NCBI RefSeq assembly: GCF_026262505.1
Contig: NC_067205.1
Coordinates: 19,217,645 to 19,281,644 of the forward strand
DNA length: 64,000 nt
From: Trichomonas vaginalis G3
Taxonomy: Eukaryota; Parabasalia; Trichomonadida; Trichomonadidae
Reading direction: 5' to 3'
Under the pieces are notes generated by a model. The model ran no database searches. It had not been told where the DNA came from and saw only the letters and a list, made by a program, of their open reading frames with translations. The position numbers and the translations under genes are program-made. This document shows, piece after piece, positions 27,633 through 37,912 of this stretch (the first letter of the stretch is position 1; every line of letters starts with the position of its first letter).

Positions 27633-28457
27633 ATGTCAACATTAGAGAACACAACAACTGCTATCGTTCATGAAGCCATAAATGAAGAATACGAATACAT
27701 ACAATATAACAAACAATTGAGACTCATTCGTTCAGTCAAAGATGACATGTACCAAATGCAAAGTATAATGAACGCTCTTCGTTCTACAAAGCAAGCATAT
27801 CATTGGTTTGAAAACCAACAGGCAAAAGAACTTTTAGAAGAATTTCCTCATATGTTTGCTTCCTCGGAAAACCGAGGAAGAGATTCCGTACGAAAAATCG
27901 CAAGAATTTGGCACCTGGTTTGAAAGGTTATTATGTTCATAGACTTTTAGTAAATGCTGTAGCAATGTGGGCTTCACCTCGTTATGCTTGTTATATTTTC
28001 ATGATGTTAGATGAACTATATAAAGCAGAACGTGGAGAGATGGAAAAGAAACTTCAAGCAAAAGATGAAGTCATTGAATCCAAAGACAAAGCATACAGAA
28101 AGAATACCACGTTCAGTACCAAAAGGAAAGGAAAAGAGTTATAAGTATATGATTTATACTGAAGAGTTGGAGAAAGAAGAAGATAGAGATATGGTTATGT
28201 TGCATTTAGTCAGAAGAAACAACAAAAGCTTTTACGACCTTGCTAAAATATATAAATCTGACAGAAACTGGTTCTATCGTGAAAACTTACCGATTTCAAT
28301 GACACCGAATGAGCAAATAAAAGAAATTGTCAAAAATACTCTTCCTCAAACACACTATGACATCAAAGGTTGCACAATACTTACCTTCAAAGAAGACTTA
28401 ACATTACTGAAGGAAAAAATAACAGAATATTTCGATAACTTCAAAGAGGAAGAATGA
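27633..28457 (+). pseudogene. KilA-N protein with DUF3627-like C-terminus (B copy)
   Basis: The start MSTLENTTTAIVHEAINEEYEYIQ follows GTATGTAAGAACAGTA. A KilA-N-like core includes GYYVHRLLVNAVAMWASPRYACYIF. The C-terminal part (KYMIYTEELEKEEDRDMVML, SDRNWFYRENLP) resembles the domain that follows KilA-N in large DNA virus proteins. The copy is broken in about two places. The whole relative is 52012-52839. Confidence 0.78.
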
Positions 28458-28592
28458 AGTCACGACAACATTAACGAAGAAGTCACGACAACATTAACGA
28501 AGAGAGAATGAGGTGAAAAAACAGGTGAAATCTCACCTAGCCGCTTTGCGGCTCTGACCCTTTGGGTCTCTTCACCAAAAATATATTTTTGC
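28458..28592. repeat. Intergenic module with double hairpin
   Basis: Direct repeats ACGACAACATTAACGAAG, GGTGA words and an inverted double hairpin at 28538-28566. In element D the matching place holds a 58-residue gene instead (59728-59904). Confidence 0.68.
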
Positions 28593-29066
28593 TTAAATAG
28601 CTTCAGGGTCAATTTCTTCAACCATTTCACTTCCTTCGTCAATGTCAATTGAAGCTTCTTCAACCTTTGGTAAGAATTTCTGTATAACATCTTTGTTCGT
28701 TATTGTCTTCAGAGATGAAGGATAATATTTCACATTTGTTTCACCCTTCTTATATTCTTTCTGTTCGGAAAGATTTAAAGCAATACTGAAGAAGTCAATG
28801 TTGGAGTTCTTTATGACAGTATAGTGTGTATCTTTGACATTCACGAAGAAACCCTTTTGTTTCAAAACTACTGCTAACTCTTGTGAAGTATAACGTTTGC
28901 GGTCAATGACGATAGCTAATGGTCTGACATACTGACCAAACTTAGATTCTTTCACAAACTTCTTGTTAAAGATAACATTAACGTTTGAAGCATTATTGAA
29001 CTCATTCTTGATGGCAGTAGCGAGAGCATTGTATGAAAAGAACTTGCAATCTTGCATGTGTTTCAT
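28593..29066 (-). CDS. Possible single-stranded-DNA-binding-like protein
   Basis: A 157-residue protein, divergent from the polymerase gene with a 92-bp AT-rich spacer. The main part is mixed beta/alpha with aromatic and basic residues. The last 20 residues are acidic and end in a hydrophobic tip (DEGSEMVEEIDPEAI), recalling the acidic protein-interaction tails of replication SSBs. No family is recognised, so the function is an inference from tail and position. A broken relative is 59258-59731, and an analogous protein beside the helicase is 54230-54649. Confidence 0.6.
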   Translation of the reverse strand: MKHMQDCKFFSYNALATAIKNEFNNASNVNVIFNKKFVKESKFGQYVRPLAIVIDRKRYTSQELAVVLKQKGFFVNVKDTHYTVIKNSNIDFFSIALNLSEQKEYKKGETNVKYYPSSLKTITNKDVIQKFLPKVEEASIDIDEGSEMVEEIDPEAI

Positions 29067-29158
29067 TAAAATAAAAATATTAAATTATTTTGAAAAATAA
29101 CTTAAAAAAAATCTAATCTAATTTTTTCAAAAAATATTTTTTTTATTTCCTACTAAAG

Positions 29159-32100
29159 ATGTATCGGAAGTTGTCTAAGTTAGAACACTCGGAAATAAAA
29201 CAACTTCTTACAGAAGCTAATATAGATGTTGCAAAGCATTACGCAACAAACAAAAAAGCACTCGCTGACTTCATTAAAGACTATAATGGTGCAATAAGTT
29301 ATGATAGAATTCATGAGTTCATAAAGCCGCAACGCGGCGAGGACGAAGTCCATGCAAGAGCATTTCCTTTAAATGACGTTGCTATTGACTTATATCATAG
29401 ACGTTCAGTACCTCATGAAGTAAGAAGAGAGATGTTTGACATAACAAATGCGAACGTTGGTGAAACAAGAAGAAGAGACGACACACTGAAACAACAGAGA
29501 AGAGAGATGTTTAAAAGTGCTATAGAACAAGTTCGCAAAGCTAACGATGTCATTCGTTCCATTGACGACAAACCAAAAGAAGGTGAGAGATGGTTAAAGA
29601 AAGATGAAGAGAATAGGAAGAGAAATGTGAAGTCAGGCAATAGACTCATTGACTTTAACATCGAAGCTTTAGATGAACCAAACAGAGACTACTTACACAA
29701 ACATTTCGGTAAGGTTTTCATGAGACTCTTAGAGAAAATTAAAATAAACTCCCAACAGAGATGGATGGTATGTTATAAACTTGGTGGAAAGTATGAATGT
29801 TCTACGTTAAACCTCAATAATATTGGAACATTACTACATCAGCTCTTGAAGGAGAACTTTATATCAGAGATAGAAGCAAATGCTGCAGGTATTGTTGAAA
29901 TGCACTATGACTTCTTCTTGACAAACATAAAGAATCTTACCGAAATAAAGATGTATGATTTAACAGAATATGAAGGCTTAACGATGTCAGATGTAAAGAA
30001 AGGCAAACCAAAAAAGAGACCATATAGAGATGAAAGCACACTGACAAATGACCAGAAAGCCATTTTGGAAGCTCTTAAGCAAACAGGAAACCCAGCACTT
30101 ATAGAAAGCTTTTGGAAAGATAATGGTGAAAAGAAGTTTTATAAGAAGAGAAGCGGTCAGTTCTGGAAGTATCTTTGCACATTACCTATAAATCTTGAAC
30201 GCTACCAAATCTTCAATGAACTGAACAAAAGAACTGCAACACTTATGACAGAGGACAATTGTTTCGTTTATGCTTGCATTCAGGCTGGAGTAAATGAAGA
30301 AACTATTGACCACATGAGAGAAGTCATTCGTGTTAGAGACTTTCCTCAAAGTAAAGTACAAGAAATTTCCGATTCAACAGGTATAGCATTTAATGTTACC
30401 ATTGGTTATTTCAATGACTCAAGACATAATGAAATAAAGAGATATATACCAAAAGAATGCGAAACTGTTAGAACTATTGACTTACTTCTTGTTGAAGACC
30501 ACTACATGCTAAATGAAAGATTACCAATGACAACATACTTCATTCGAAACTATATAGAAATCTTGAAGGAGTGTGGTGGAATGAACATTGAGAAACAGAT
30601 GAAGATTTATACAAAGAGAGAAGATAAATATGTAGTTCGTTATGATAGAACAACACCGCTATGGGATGTTATGAAAACATTGTGGGAGTGCAAATATTTC
30701 GAACCTATTTCTTATGGAGAACTTTTCACATATACTACTGACTTATATAAACAGAACCTTGCACCATTTAAAGATTTGACATATGCTCCAAAGTATTGTG
30801 TACAACTGAAGAAGAAAGCAGAGTCAAAAGAAGTAAATAAAGCTAAATGTAAATTCATTCCTGAGCACGTTTTCTTTGCTGACTTTGAGTGTAGCACAGA
30901 CGGCTTTCATAAAGCTTTTAACATCTGTTATGACAGTGAAGATGGTTCAGTGAGTGAAAGCATTTGGGGTCAAAACTGTGCAACAGAATTTTTGGAAAGA
31001 CTTCCTGACAAGAGTTTAATATATTTCCACAACCTCAGTTATGACATAAACTTCATCTTAAGACACATGACAGAAGTGAAAGGAACTCCCATCATTAAAG
31101 GTTCACGAACAATGCAAATAACTGGTTTATATAAAGGACGGGCAATTATTATAAAAGACTCTTACAGTGTTATAAATAAGAAGCTTAAACTATTTCCTGC
31201 TATGTTTAACTTACAAACAGGACCGAAAGAAGTATTTCCATATAACTACTACAGCAGTGTTTTGTTAGCAAATGACAACAGAACTGGTGTCATTTCTGAA
31301 GCATGTAAGTTTATCCATGATGCAGATACATTCATGAAAAACATAGATTCCATCAAAGGTTGCAGAATAGATGAAAACCACTTCGACTTAGAAAAATATA
31401 GCACGTTTTACTGCAAACAAGATGTAAGAATTTTAAGAGAAGGTTTTGTAAAGTTCCGCAATGACTTATTGAAAGAGTTTGATTTAAACGTTTATGACTA
31501 CGTTAGTATTTGTTCTATTGCTAACAAATTGTTTGAGAACAGAGTATACTTCCCGAATGGAAATCTTTATGACCTCTCAAATAAACCAAGAGAATTTATT
31601 TCGAGATGCATTCAAGGTGGAAGATGTATGTTGTCAGATAACATGAAACAAAAGAGCAAAAAGAAACTCATTGCTGACTTCGACACTGTTTCATTATATC
31701 CTTCAGCTATAGCAAGACTTTATACTTTAGAAGGTATTCCAAAAGTATTGAAGGAGAAATGTTAAGCACAGAGTATCTCATGAGACATTTATTCGATGAT
31801 GACCAAAAGGAACCCATTGGTGAAAAGTTTATGTCTGGCTTCTTTGTTCTCATTAAGATAACAGAGATTGGTATACCCAGACACTTTCATTTAATAGTTT
31901 GCGACCCTGAACTAAATCCAGAACTTAACGTTCCAAGAAGTTCAAACACTTGCTGTCTCATGTATGTTGACCATATAACATTACAAGACCTCATAAAATA
32001 TCAAGTGTCAAATGTGAAGTGTTGCAAGGATACTATTACGATGGAAACAGAGATATGAGAATAAGAGATGAAGTAAAGAAGTTGTTTGAGTTAAGGTTAA

Positions 32101-32936
32101 AGTATAAGAAAGAAGGAAACCCCTTACAAGAAATTATAAAACTCATTCTGAACAGCATTTATGGCAAAACTATTCTATCTCCTATTGAGTCAAAAATAAC
32201 CATAGTAAATGACAAAGATGCTATAAGATATGCTATAAGAAATTACAACCATATAGTGAAGTTCGAAGGTTTGGATGGTTCAGATAAAACTATTTTCAAG
32301 CTAACGAAAAGCATTTGCAGACACTTTAACTTCTGTCCACTTGGTGTTAATATTCTGTCTATGTCAAAACGTATTATGAATGAAGTATTCTGTACTGCTG
32401 AAGATATGGGTCTTCAAATCTTTTACCAGGATACCGACAGTATGCACTTATATAATGAAGACATACCAAAGCTTGCAGCAGAGTTTAAGAAGAGATATGG
32501 TCGCGAACTTATAGGAAAGAACCTTGGTCAATTTCATAGCGACTTTGCAGAAATAACACCTGGAAAACAAAGTTTAGCTTATAAAAGTATTTTCTGTGGA
32601 AAGAAGACCTACATAGACTTACTCACTAACGATTTAAATGAAGTTGCATTTCACTGCAGAATGAAAGGCGTGAAGCAAGATGTTATTGCTTTAACCGCTA
32701 ATGAAATGTTTCCTGAAGCTATACAATGCTATTACAATGAAGATAAGAACATTCACATACCTGTTGGAACATATGACAAAGACTCTGAGTTCAGTTTAAT
32801 GAAACTTTACAAAGCACTTTATGATGGTCAAGAGATTGCATTCGACTTATGTAAGTCATGTCAACCTTGCTTTGCTGAAAAGTTCAACTTTTCAATAACG
32901 ACTAAAACAAGCTTTATTCGTAAGTTGAAGTTCTGA
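29159..32936 (+). pseudogene. polB: Protein-primed family-B DNA polymerase gene
   Basis: Motifs lie in order. Exonuclease motifs are ADFECSTDG (near residue 575), YFHNLSYDINFIL (near 620) and YCKQDVRIL (near 750). Polymerase A is DFDTVSLYPSAI (near 840), and motifs LILNSIYGKT and YQDTDSMH lie near 32140 and 32425. An N-terminal region with DNCFVYACIQAG and, 80 residues later, VEDHYMLNE resembles an OTU-like cysteine-protease fold. Polinton polymerases copy the element from a terminal protein primer. A double hairpin is in frame at 29326-29354. The gene is broken in about one or two places. Confidence 0.93.
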
Positions 32937-32939
32937 GGT

Positions 32940-33058
32940 CATGGGCTTCGCCCTTGCCGCTAGCGGCTTATTTTTGTCAGCAATGAGGTCATGAATGAGG
33001 TCATTTATTTTTGTCAGCAATGAGGTCATTCGTGATAAAAATAAAGCTAGCGTAGATT
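32940..33058. repeat. Double hairpin and AATGAGGTCAT repeats
   Basis: The double hairpin GGGCTTCGCCC-TT-GCCGCTAGCGGC (32940-32967) lies 4 bp after the polymerase stop. Three copies of a TTTGTCAGCAATGAGGTCAT unit follow. The block separates two convergent genes. Confidence 0.75.
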
Positions 33059-33916
33059 TTACAATACTGCGATGGTAGAGTTTAAGAGTTGTGCTTCAAT
33101 GTAGAGACAGTCCTTATGGTCTGGAGGTAAGAACACTGGACATTTATGGTCATGAGTGGAGAACATGTCTATCCAAAACTCACGATTGAAGCCGGTTAAT
33201 TTATAGTATTTAGGGTTAGGAAGTGGTGAAGTTCTTGTATGACCAATGAACTCATTTTCAACGCCTTTGGCTATATTAGAGTAAAGTATTGCTTGCTTTC
33301 TATCCCAAATGCCAGGTGTTACAATCTTTGAAAATTCATTTTTCCTCGGAAGCATTGCATCATAATTGAAAACATTCTTAAAATCATCACTTGGTTCGGA
33401 GATTTGAAATCTTATACGTAATGGATTTTCTTTCTTTTTAGCGACTTCATTGAATGGTGAGAATACAATGAATTGACAGTCATGTGTTCCATCTTCATTT
33501 TCATTAAATTCATAATGAAAGTCTATAAGTTGTGGCTGACTACCTTCTTCCTTCAGTTGTGCAAGAAACTCACGTAAAGGCTGTAAAGTTTGTACTTCAA
33601 TGTTGAACTTTTTCTCGAACATCTCATTAAATGAAATCATACATTGCAACAATGTTGTATCGTCTTTAAAGTATTTGTATATGTGAATGTTTTGGGCGCT
33701 TAAAGACTGTTCGTCATTTTCTATCTCGACTTGAAGTATAAAGTCAACCTTTCTGAAAGCACGTGTTATATACATAGATGTTATGCCAATGTACTTCTCT
33801 TCATTTATGTTCACAATCCAGTCTGTTGGAAACTTAAACGTTACTCTGTTCCCCTTTATTTTGACGTCAGGGTTTTCACTACTGAACGCAACAGATAAAG
33901 GTATTTGTCTATACAT
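33059..33916 (-). CDS. Polinton structural-like protein, family S (distant)
   Basis: A 285-residue protein. KFPTDWIVNINEEKYIGITSMYI near residues 28-50 matches the position and pattern of the family S FDYPxRWL...AIGFRR motif, and a late block contains AILYSNIAKG and NPKYYKL before the C-terminal strands. It is the most diverged family S member in the window. It is a likely virion component, lying near the capsid gene. The ATG follows TTTATTTTTATCCGAACTAA. Confidence 0.65.
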   Translation of the reverse strand: MYRQIPLSVAFSSENPDVKIKGNRVTFKFPTDWIVNINEEKYIGITSMYITRAFRKVDFILQVEIENDEQSLSAQNIHIYKYFKDDTTLLQCMISFNEMFEKKFNIEVQTLQPLREFLAQLKEEGSQPQLIDFHYEFNENEDGTHDCQFIVFSPFNEVAKKKENPLRIRFQISEPSDDFKNVFNYDAMLPRKNEFSKIVTPGIWDRKQAILYSNIAKGVENEFIGHTRTSPLPNPKYYKLTGFNREFWIDMFSTHDHKCPVFLPPDHKDCLYIEAQLLNSTIAVL

Positions 33917-33940
33917 TTAGTTCGGATAAAAATAAACCAT

Positions 33941-34212
33941 TTACTCTTTCTTTGCTTCAGCTTCCTTTGCTTTTTGTTCTTCCTTTGCTTTTGCTTCTTC
34001 TCTAGCTTTTTTCGCCAGCAAACGTGGGTTCTTCTGTCTTCCAGCAGCTAATGCAGCTAGTTGTTTTTCACTAAGTTTTCTCTTTGGTCTCTCTGGCTTT
34101 TGTTCTTGTTTTTGTTCCTTCAGTTCGGATAAAATTTGCTCGCGAATTTCTTTCTTCAATGCTTCAACATCTATGACCCCTTGGGTCTTGTCCGTAGATT
34201 GTCTGAGTCATT
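33941..34212 (-). pseudogene. Small basic Lys/Ala/Glu-rich protein gene
   Basis: The main recognisable part has KRKLSEKQLAALAAGRQKN followed by a long charged Ala/Lys/Glu helix. Such short basic proteins are frequent beside capsid genes of Polinton-like viruses. A single hairpin GACCCCTTGGGTC (34175-34187) lies in the 5' part. The gene looks broken once. Confidence 0.6.
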
Positions 34213-34256
34213 TGACTGTAGATAAAAAACTAAATTAAAACTTTAACCGATGTAAA

Positions 34257-34690
34257 ATGAGCTTGTCAAAATCAGAGCGAGAGTCTATTATATTAAATGA
34301 CGCAGAGGAATACAACATCCTTTCTATTACGTAAGTCAGAGTAAAGATGGTAAAATATACGTAAGAAAAAGAAAGGTTCCATTAGCGAATGCAGAGAGCG
34401 ACAACATTAAGGTGCATGGCAAGGGTGAAGTCCACGAAGCCCATATAAAACCTTCTGTTCAAACTGAGCCACCAAAAGAACAAGAAGAAAAGAAGCCAGA
34501 TGTACTTTCAATAACGAACCAAGAGCTTATTGCAAAGTTCGTGAATTTCATTGAAAAACAAACCGAGTCAAAGAACCCTGACCCGCCAGTGAAAGAAGTT
34601 GAGACAAAAGAGAATGTACAGTTCATTGAAAATGTCAAGAAACAACTTCCACCACGAATGCCAAGAAGAAGAGTGAGAATAATGAAGTAA
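34257..34690 (+). pseudogene. Small Pro/Glu/Lys-rich protein gene
   Basis: It begins MSLSKSERESIILND after GATGTAAA. The downstream part is polar with PPKEQEEKKPD, a helical VLSITNQELIAKFVNFIEKQ and a basic end PRMPRRRVRIMK. No family is recognised. It may be a capsid-associated or core protein because it directly precedes the major capsid gene. It is broken about once or twice. Confidence 0.58.
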
Positions 34691-34717
34691 ATAGATATTT
34701 TTATCTGAAGTAAATAC

Positions 34718-36291
34718 ATGCAGAACGAACAGTTAAACGAATTTACTCCAGCAGAGCATATTCATCAGATTCGCTCATATTTCGATATCATAGACAATGC
34801 AGTTCAAATTGGTGACACTAATAGAAAATATTCTGACGCAAAGATTCCATCACAACCTGGAACTGCTAAAGATAACACATGGGTAACATTCAATCTCTCA
34901 CCTCCTGGTGAAAATATGTTGGACCTTTACAATACATTCATTACGTATAAAATGGAAGGTCAATTTATTGTAGATAAAGAAATTGGTTCAGGTTCCAATA
35001 AAACAAACCCACCAGGATTTTGGATTGGTTTCGATGACGCTTTCTATGCAGTTGCTGGATATCAAATCCTTGCAAATGGTCGTATCGTATATTCTCAAGA
35101 CAACGCAAGAGAAGAAGCATATATAACTTCAAACTCACAAACTACCGAACAAATAAAGAAAGTAGATGTTTTCTCAAAGACTCGACATGAAGATGTATGG
35201 AGTCATTCGGGAACATGCAGAACAGGACAAATTGTTAGTGGTCCAATTACAGCAGGAAAATCATTTGATTTTAAGCTTCGTTTAAGAATTCCTGTTAGAA
35301 GATTCCTTCCATTAGAAGCTATTCGATTTATTCCAGCTTTTGCAGGAAACATTCAGCTTAAAGTAAAGTTCAGTAGCGACGCCTTACAATGCACATCTAT
35401 ATCTGTAAATGATATCATTGCTTTCAATCCAACTCTTAAAGTTGCATTTGCTTCAGATTCAAATCCACCGACAAATAAATTTGTTCCATGGAATGAACCA
35501 TTCACTATGATAACGAAGGCAGTAGAAGCTAGTGGAACAGTTACTATTACAACTGTAACCAGCAACTATTTCGAACAAAGATGGATTTTAATGAATGTTT
35601 CATTCATCCAAAGTCATTCTCTTTAGACCCTAACATTTATACAGAACTTGTAGAACATTATACAAACGAGGCTTTATGTTTTCCTGTTAAAGTTATGGAT
35701 TGGATTCCTATGGACGGTTCATTCTCAAAGAATACAGATAGTTCAAGTGCAACATTTACAGCAGCTTATACGCCTATTAATGTTAAAAGTATTTGGGCAC
35801 TATTTAGAAAGAAAGACAACTATTATGTTAATTTTGAGAACCCTAAGTTTAAATATCTTCAGCTTTCCATGGGAGCTTATGGAAATATGCCTGCAGAACC
35901 TGAAAAATCATATGGACCTGTATTTTATGAAATGGTTGCGAACGCTTGCAATACAAACAATGATATGATAGGATTTAATGAAGATGTTATGAGGTCATTG
36001 GTGGATGATGGTAGTGTGGAACATAAATGGGATAGCTATGACAACACACATTTCTTATGTGGTTTTCCAACAGAAGTGGACTTTTGCTTCCAGCAAGGTC
36101 AAACATCTACTGCTCCAATAACATACAAATTGTCTGTTAAAGGACCTATTGAACTAGCAACTGAAAACGTACCAAAGCCACTTATTGGATTTATGAGGGA
36201 TTGTTGCTTTGCAATACAAGTAAGACAGTCAGGCATACCAATAATAAGACTTGACGACTATAACTTAGCCACGGACGACAGTGAGGAATAA
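34718..36291 (+). pseudogene. Major capsid protein gene (double jelly roll)
   Basis: The N-terminal part contains LNLSPPGENMLDLYNTFI-type strands, and RIPVRRFLPLEAIRFIPAFAG followed by NIQLKVKFS is typical of Polinton and Polinton-like virus major capsid proteins. The C-terminal part has HFLCGFPTEVDFCF and KGPIELATENVPKPLIGF. The size of about 520 residues fits the family. It would form the icosahedral shell. The gene appears broken about once. A related C-terminal fragment is at 57640-58111. Confidence 0.83.
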
Positions 36292-36321
36292 AGGATGAAC
36301 GTTTATTTTTAAAGCTTATAA

Positions 36322-36765
36322 ATGAGTTCTTCATCAAGCTCTCGTGAACCTTCACCATCTATGAAACAAACTTTACCAAACGATTATGGAGCACCTATTG
36401 AATATTTCTTACGAGCTGCACAATGGCAAAGAGCAGTTTCACCAAGGTTAGGTGTTCCACCAGCTCCTGTCAAAAATAGCATTTGGTCAAGTCCTTATAT
36501 AAAATATGGTCTCCCACTAGGTTTGCTAGCTACAGCAGGAGCAGTTATGATGTTGAAAAGAAATAAAACAAATGTTGTAAATAATACTGAAGTAGCTGAA
36601 GTTAAACAAACTCCAACACCATCGCCAAAACCAACGCCTTCAATGACTCCTGAACCTATGAAAGTACAAACTCCTGTTCAAAAGTCAACTCCAAAACCGA
36701 CTCCAACATTTAAACCAGAACCCACGCCTCAAATAAATCGTAAAACTCCTGCGTTTCCTTACTGA
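36322..36765 (+). CDS. Membrane-anchored Pro/Thr-rich protein
   Basis: A 147-residue protein with a Ser-rich start. One membrane segment lies near residues 57-74 (GLPLGLLATAGAVMML) before KRNK. The tail has TPTPSPKPTPSMTPEP-type repeats. It is probably a virion membrane or spike-stalk protein; family unknown. The ATG follows TTTTTAAAGCTTATAA. Confidence 0.7.
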   Translation: MSSSSSSREPSPSMKQTLPNDYGAPIEYFLRAAQWQRAVSPRLGVPPAPVKNSIWSSPYIKYGLPLGLLATAGAVMMLKRNKTNVVNNTEVAEVKQTPTPSPKPTPSMTPEPMKVQTPVQKSTPKPTPTFKPEPTPQINRKTPAFPY

Positions 36766-36813
36766 AAAAATAACGTTATTTTTATTTAATATTAAAATTT
36801 TTATTTGATTGAA

Positions 36814-37056
36814 ATGACGACTAAAGTCACTGAAGCAATGAAACAAAAATTTTTGGTAGAATACATTAAATCAGGAGCGGTTCCAGAAGGTTTTTACGTT
36901 CATACTATGAAGGATGGTAGAGTTCAGTTTAGAAAGATAAAGCAACCATTAGATAGAGAAGGTATATTAAGGAAGATTAAACTTCATGAGGACAACATTG
37001 CTGAACTTAGGAAGAAGTTAGAAGAGTTGGAGAAAGGAGACGACAGAGAGTTATAA
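36814..37056 (+). CDS. Small coiled-coil protein, 80 residues
   Basis: It begins MTTKVTEAMKQKFLVEYIKSG. A basic middle (VQFRKIKQPL) precedes a C-terminal coiled coil (IAELRKKLEELEKGDD). The final codons enter the inner edge of the right terminal repeat. The ATG follows ATTTTTATTTGATTGAA. No family is recognised. Confidence 0.65.
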   Translation: MTTKVTEAMKQKFLVEYIKSGAVPEGFYVHTMKDGRVQFRKIKQPLDREGILRKIKLHEDNIAELRKKLEELEKGDDREL

Positions 37057-37705
37057 AGCAATGAATTCAACAGGGTGAAAAAAGAGGTGAAAAAAGAGGT
37101 GAGATTTCACCACTTCACCTAAATTTATTTTTGTGCTATGTTTTCATACGTGTGAGGGTGGTGATATCATTAATTTTTAAGTTTATTTTTTATTTTATTT
37201 TTATATAAATGACGAAAACTATTGAGATAATAAACTACAACGGTCATGAGTTCAAGAATTTGTTCTTCGTTCCTCGTGAAAATACATTCTATCAGATACG
37301 AGGGAGAAAGGGTAAAGTTAGTTTGAGCGTTTATGAAGGAATGAAGAATGGAAAGTTTATACAAGCATACGATACAAACGGTAAACGTGTTTCATTAGCT
37401 TTGTCAAAACTTACTAACATTCATTTTGACAGTGATTTTGACTCTGACGATTGGAGCGACAGCAGCGATACTGAAGAATATGAACTATTGTGTGAAGCAC
37501 AGCAATGGGAAGAGTTGCAATACTTTTGTAAGTGAGAACGTTTATTTTTACAGTAGTAAGGTGAAGTGGTTGGCGGCTTTATAAATATTTAAGGTTAAGT
37601 TGGTGTTTGTGTTTGTGTTGTAAAATATACGTTAACGGTTTTGTAAAGTGTCAAATTCACAAGTATTGCGTACGGCGGAACGCAGTGCCTCCGTACACGA
37701 CTTAG
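37045..37705. repeat. Right terminal inverted repeat of element B
   Basis: Reverse complement of 15199-15859. It ends in CCGTACACGACTTAG directly before the hexamer GTATAC. Confidence 0.92.
37209..37535 (+). CDS. Terminal-repeat protein, second copy
   Basis: Identical in sequence to the 108-residue protein at 15369-15695: an N-terminal module related to the HNH C-terminal module, and an acidic Asp/Ser tail. Both copies are transcribed towards the nearest element end. Presence in the terminal repeat keeps the two copies identical through replication or conversion. Confidence 0.78.
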   Translation: MTKTIEIINYNGHEFKNLFFVPRENTFYQIRGRKGKVSLSVYEGMKNGKFIQAYDTNGKRVSLALSKLTNIHFDSDFDSDDWSDSSDTEEYELLCEAQQWEELQYFCK

Positions 37706-37711
37706 GTATAC
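37706..37711. repeat. 6-bp target duplication of element B, right
   Basis: GTATAC, matching 15193-15198. The hexamer is itself a palindrome. Confidence 0.85.
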
Positions 37712-37912
37712 TAACTACTGAACTTTATATCTATGACAAAATTGTATCTATTGATTCTTCTGCATTTTCATCATGTATCAAACTTAAATTTATTTCATTT
37801 CCATCAAATTGTTCATCACTTATTTTATATGATTCAATCTTATCTAAAATCAACACATTAGAAGAAATCATTTCCCCATCATATTACAATAGAGTTGAAT
37901 TTGTTGGATTTC
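37712..37912 (+). pseudogene. Host BspA-like gene, middle piece
   Basis: It continues the BspA-like leucine-rich-repeat reading of 13479-15198 in the same frame: LTTELYIYDKIVSIDSSAF, SSCIKLKFISFPSNC and TLEEIISPSYYN. It ends at the MULE copy 2, where the 9-mer TTGGATTTC (37904-37912) is duplicated. Confidence 0.85.

Larger units (their letters stand above)
15199..37705. mobile_element. Maverick/Polinton element B (complete, 22.5 kb)
   Basis: A full-length element with 661-bp terminal inverted repeats, a 6-bp target duplication and the Polinton core: PolB, integrase, packaging ATPase, major capsid protein and penton-like protein, with fibre and KilA-N accessory genes. It is inserted in frame within a host BspA-like gene. 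Near-identity of the two terminal repeats (one clear mismatch seen near the inner edge, and identical encoded proteins) indicates a young insertion. It is nevertheless broken, with about a dozen breaks across its genes, and it carries a tRNA-like insertion. Confidence 0.92.

Noticed and set aside
15843-37056. Adenovirus-type maturation protease gene
   Set aside because: Polintons usually carry one, but I found no His...Asp/Asn...Gln...Cys pattern in B or in the visible A parts.
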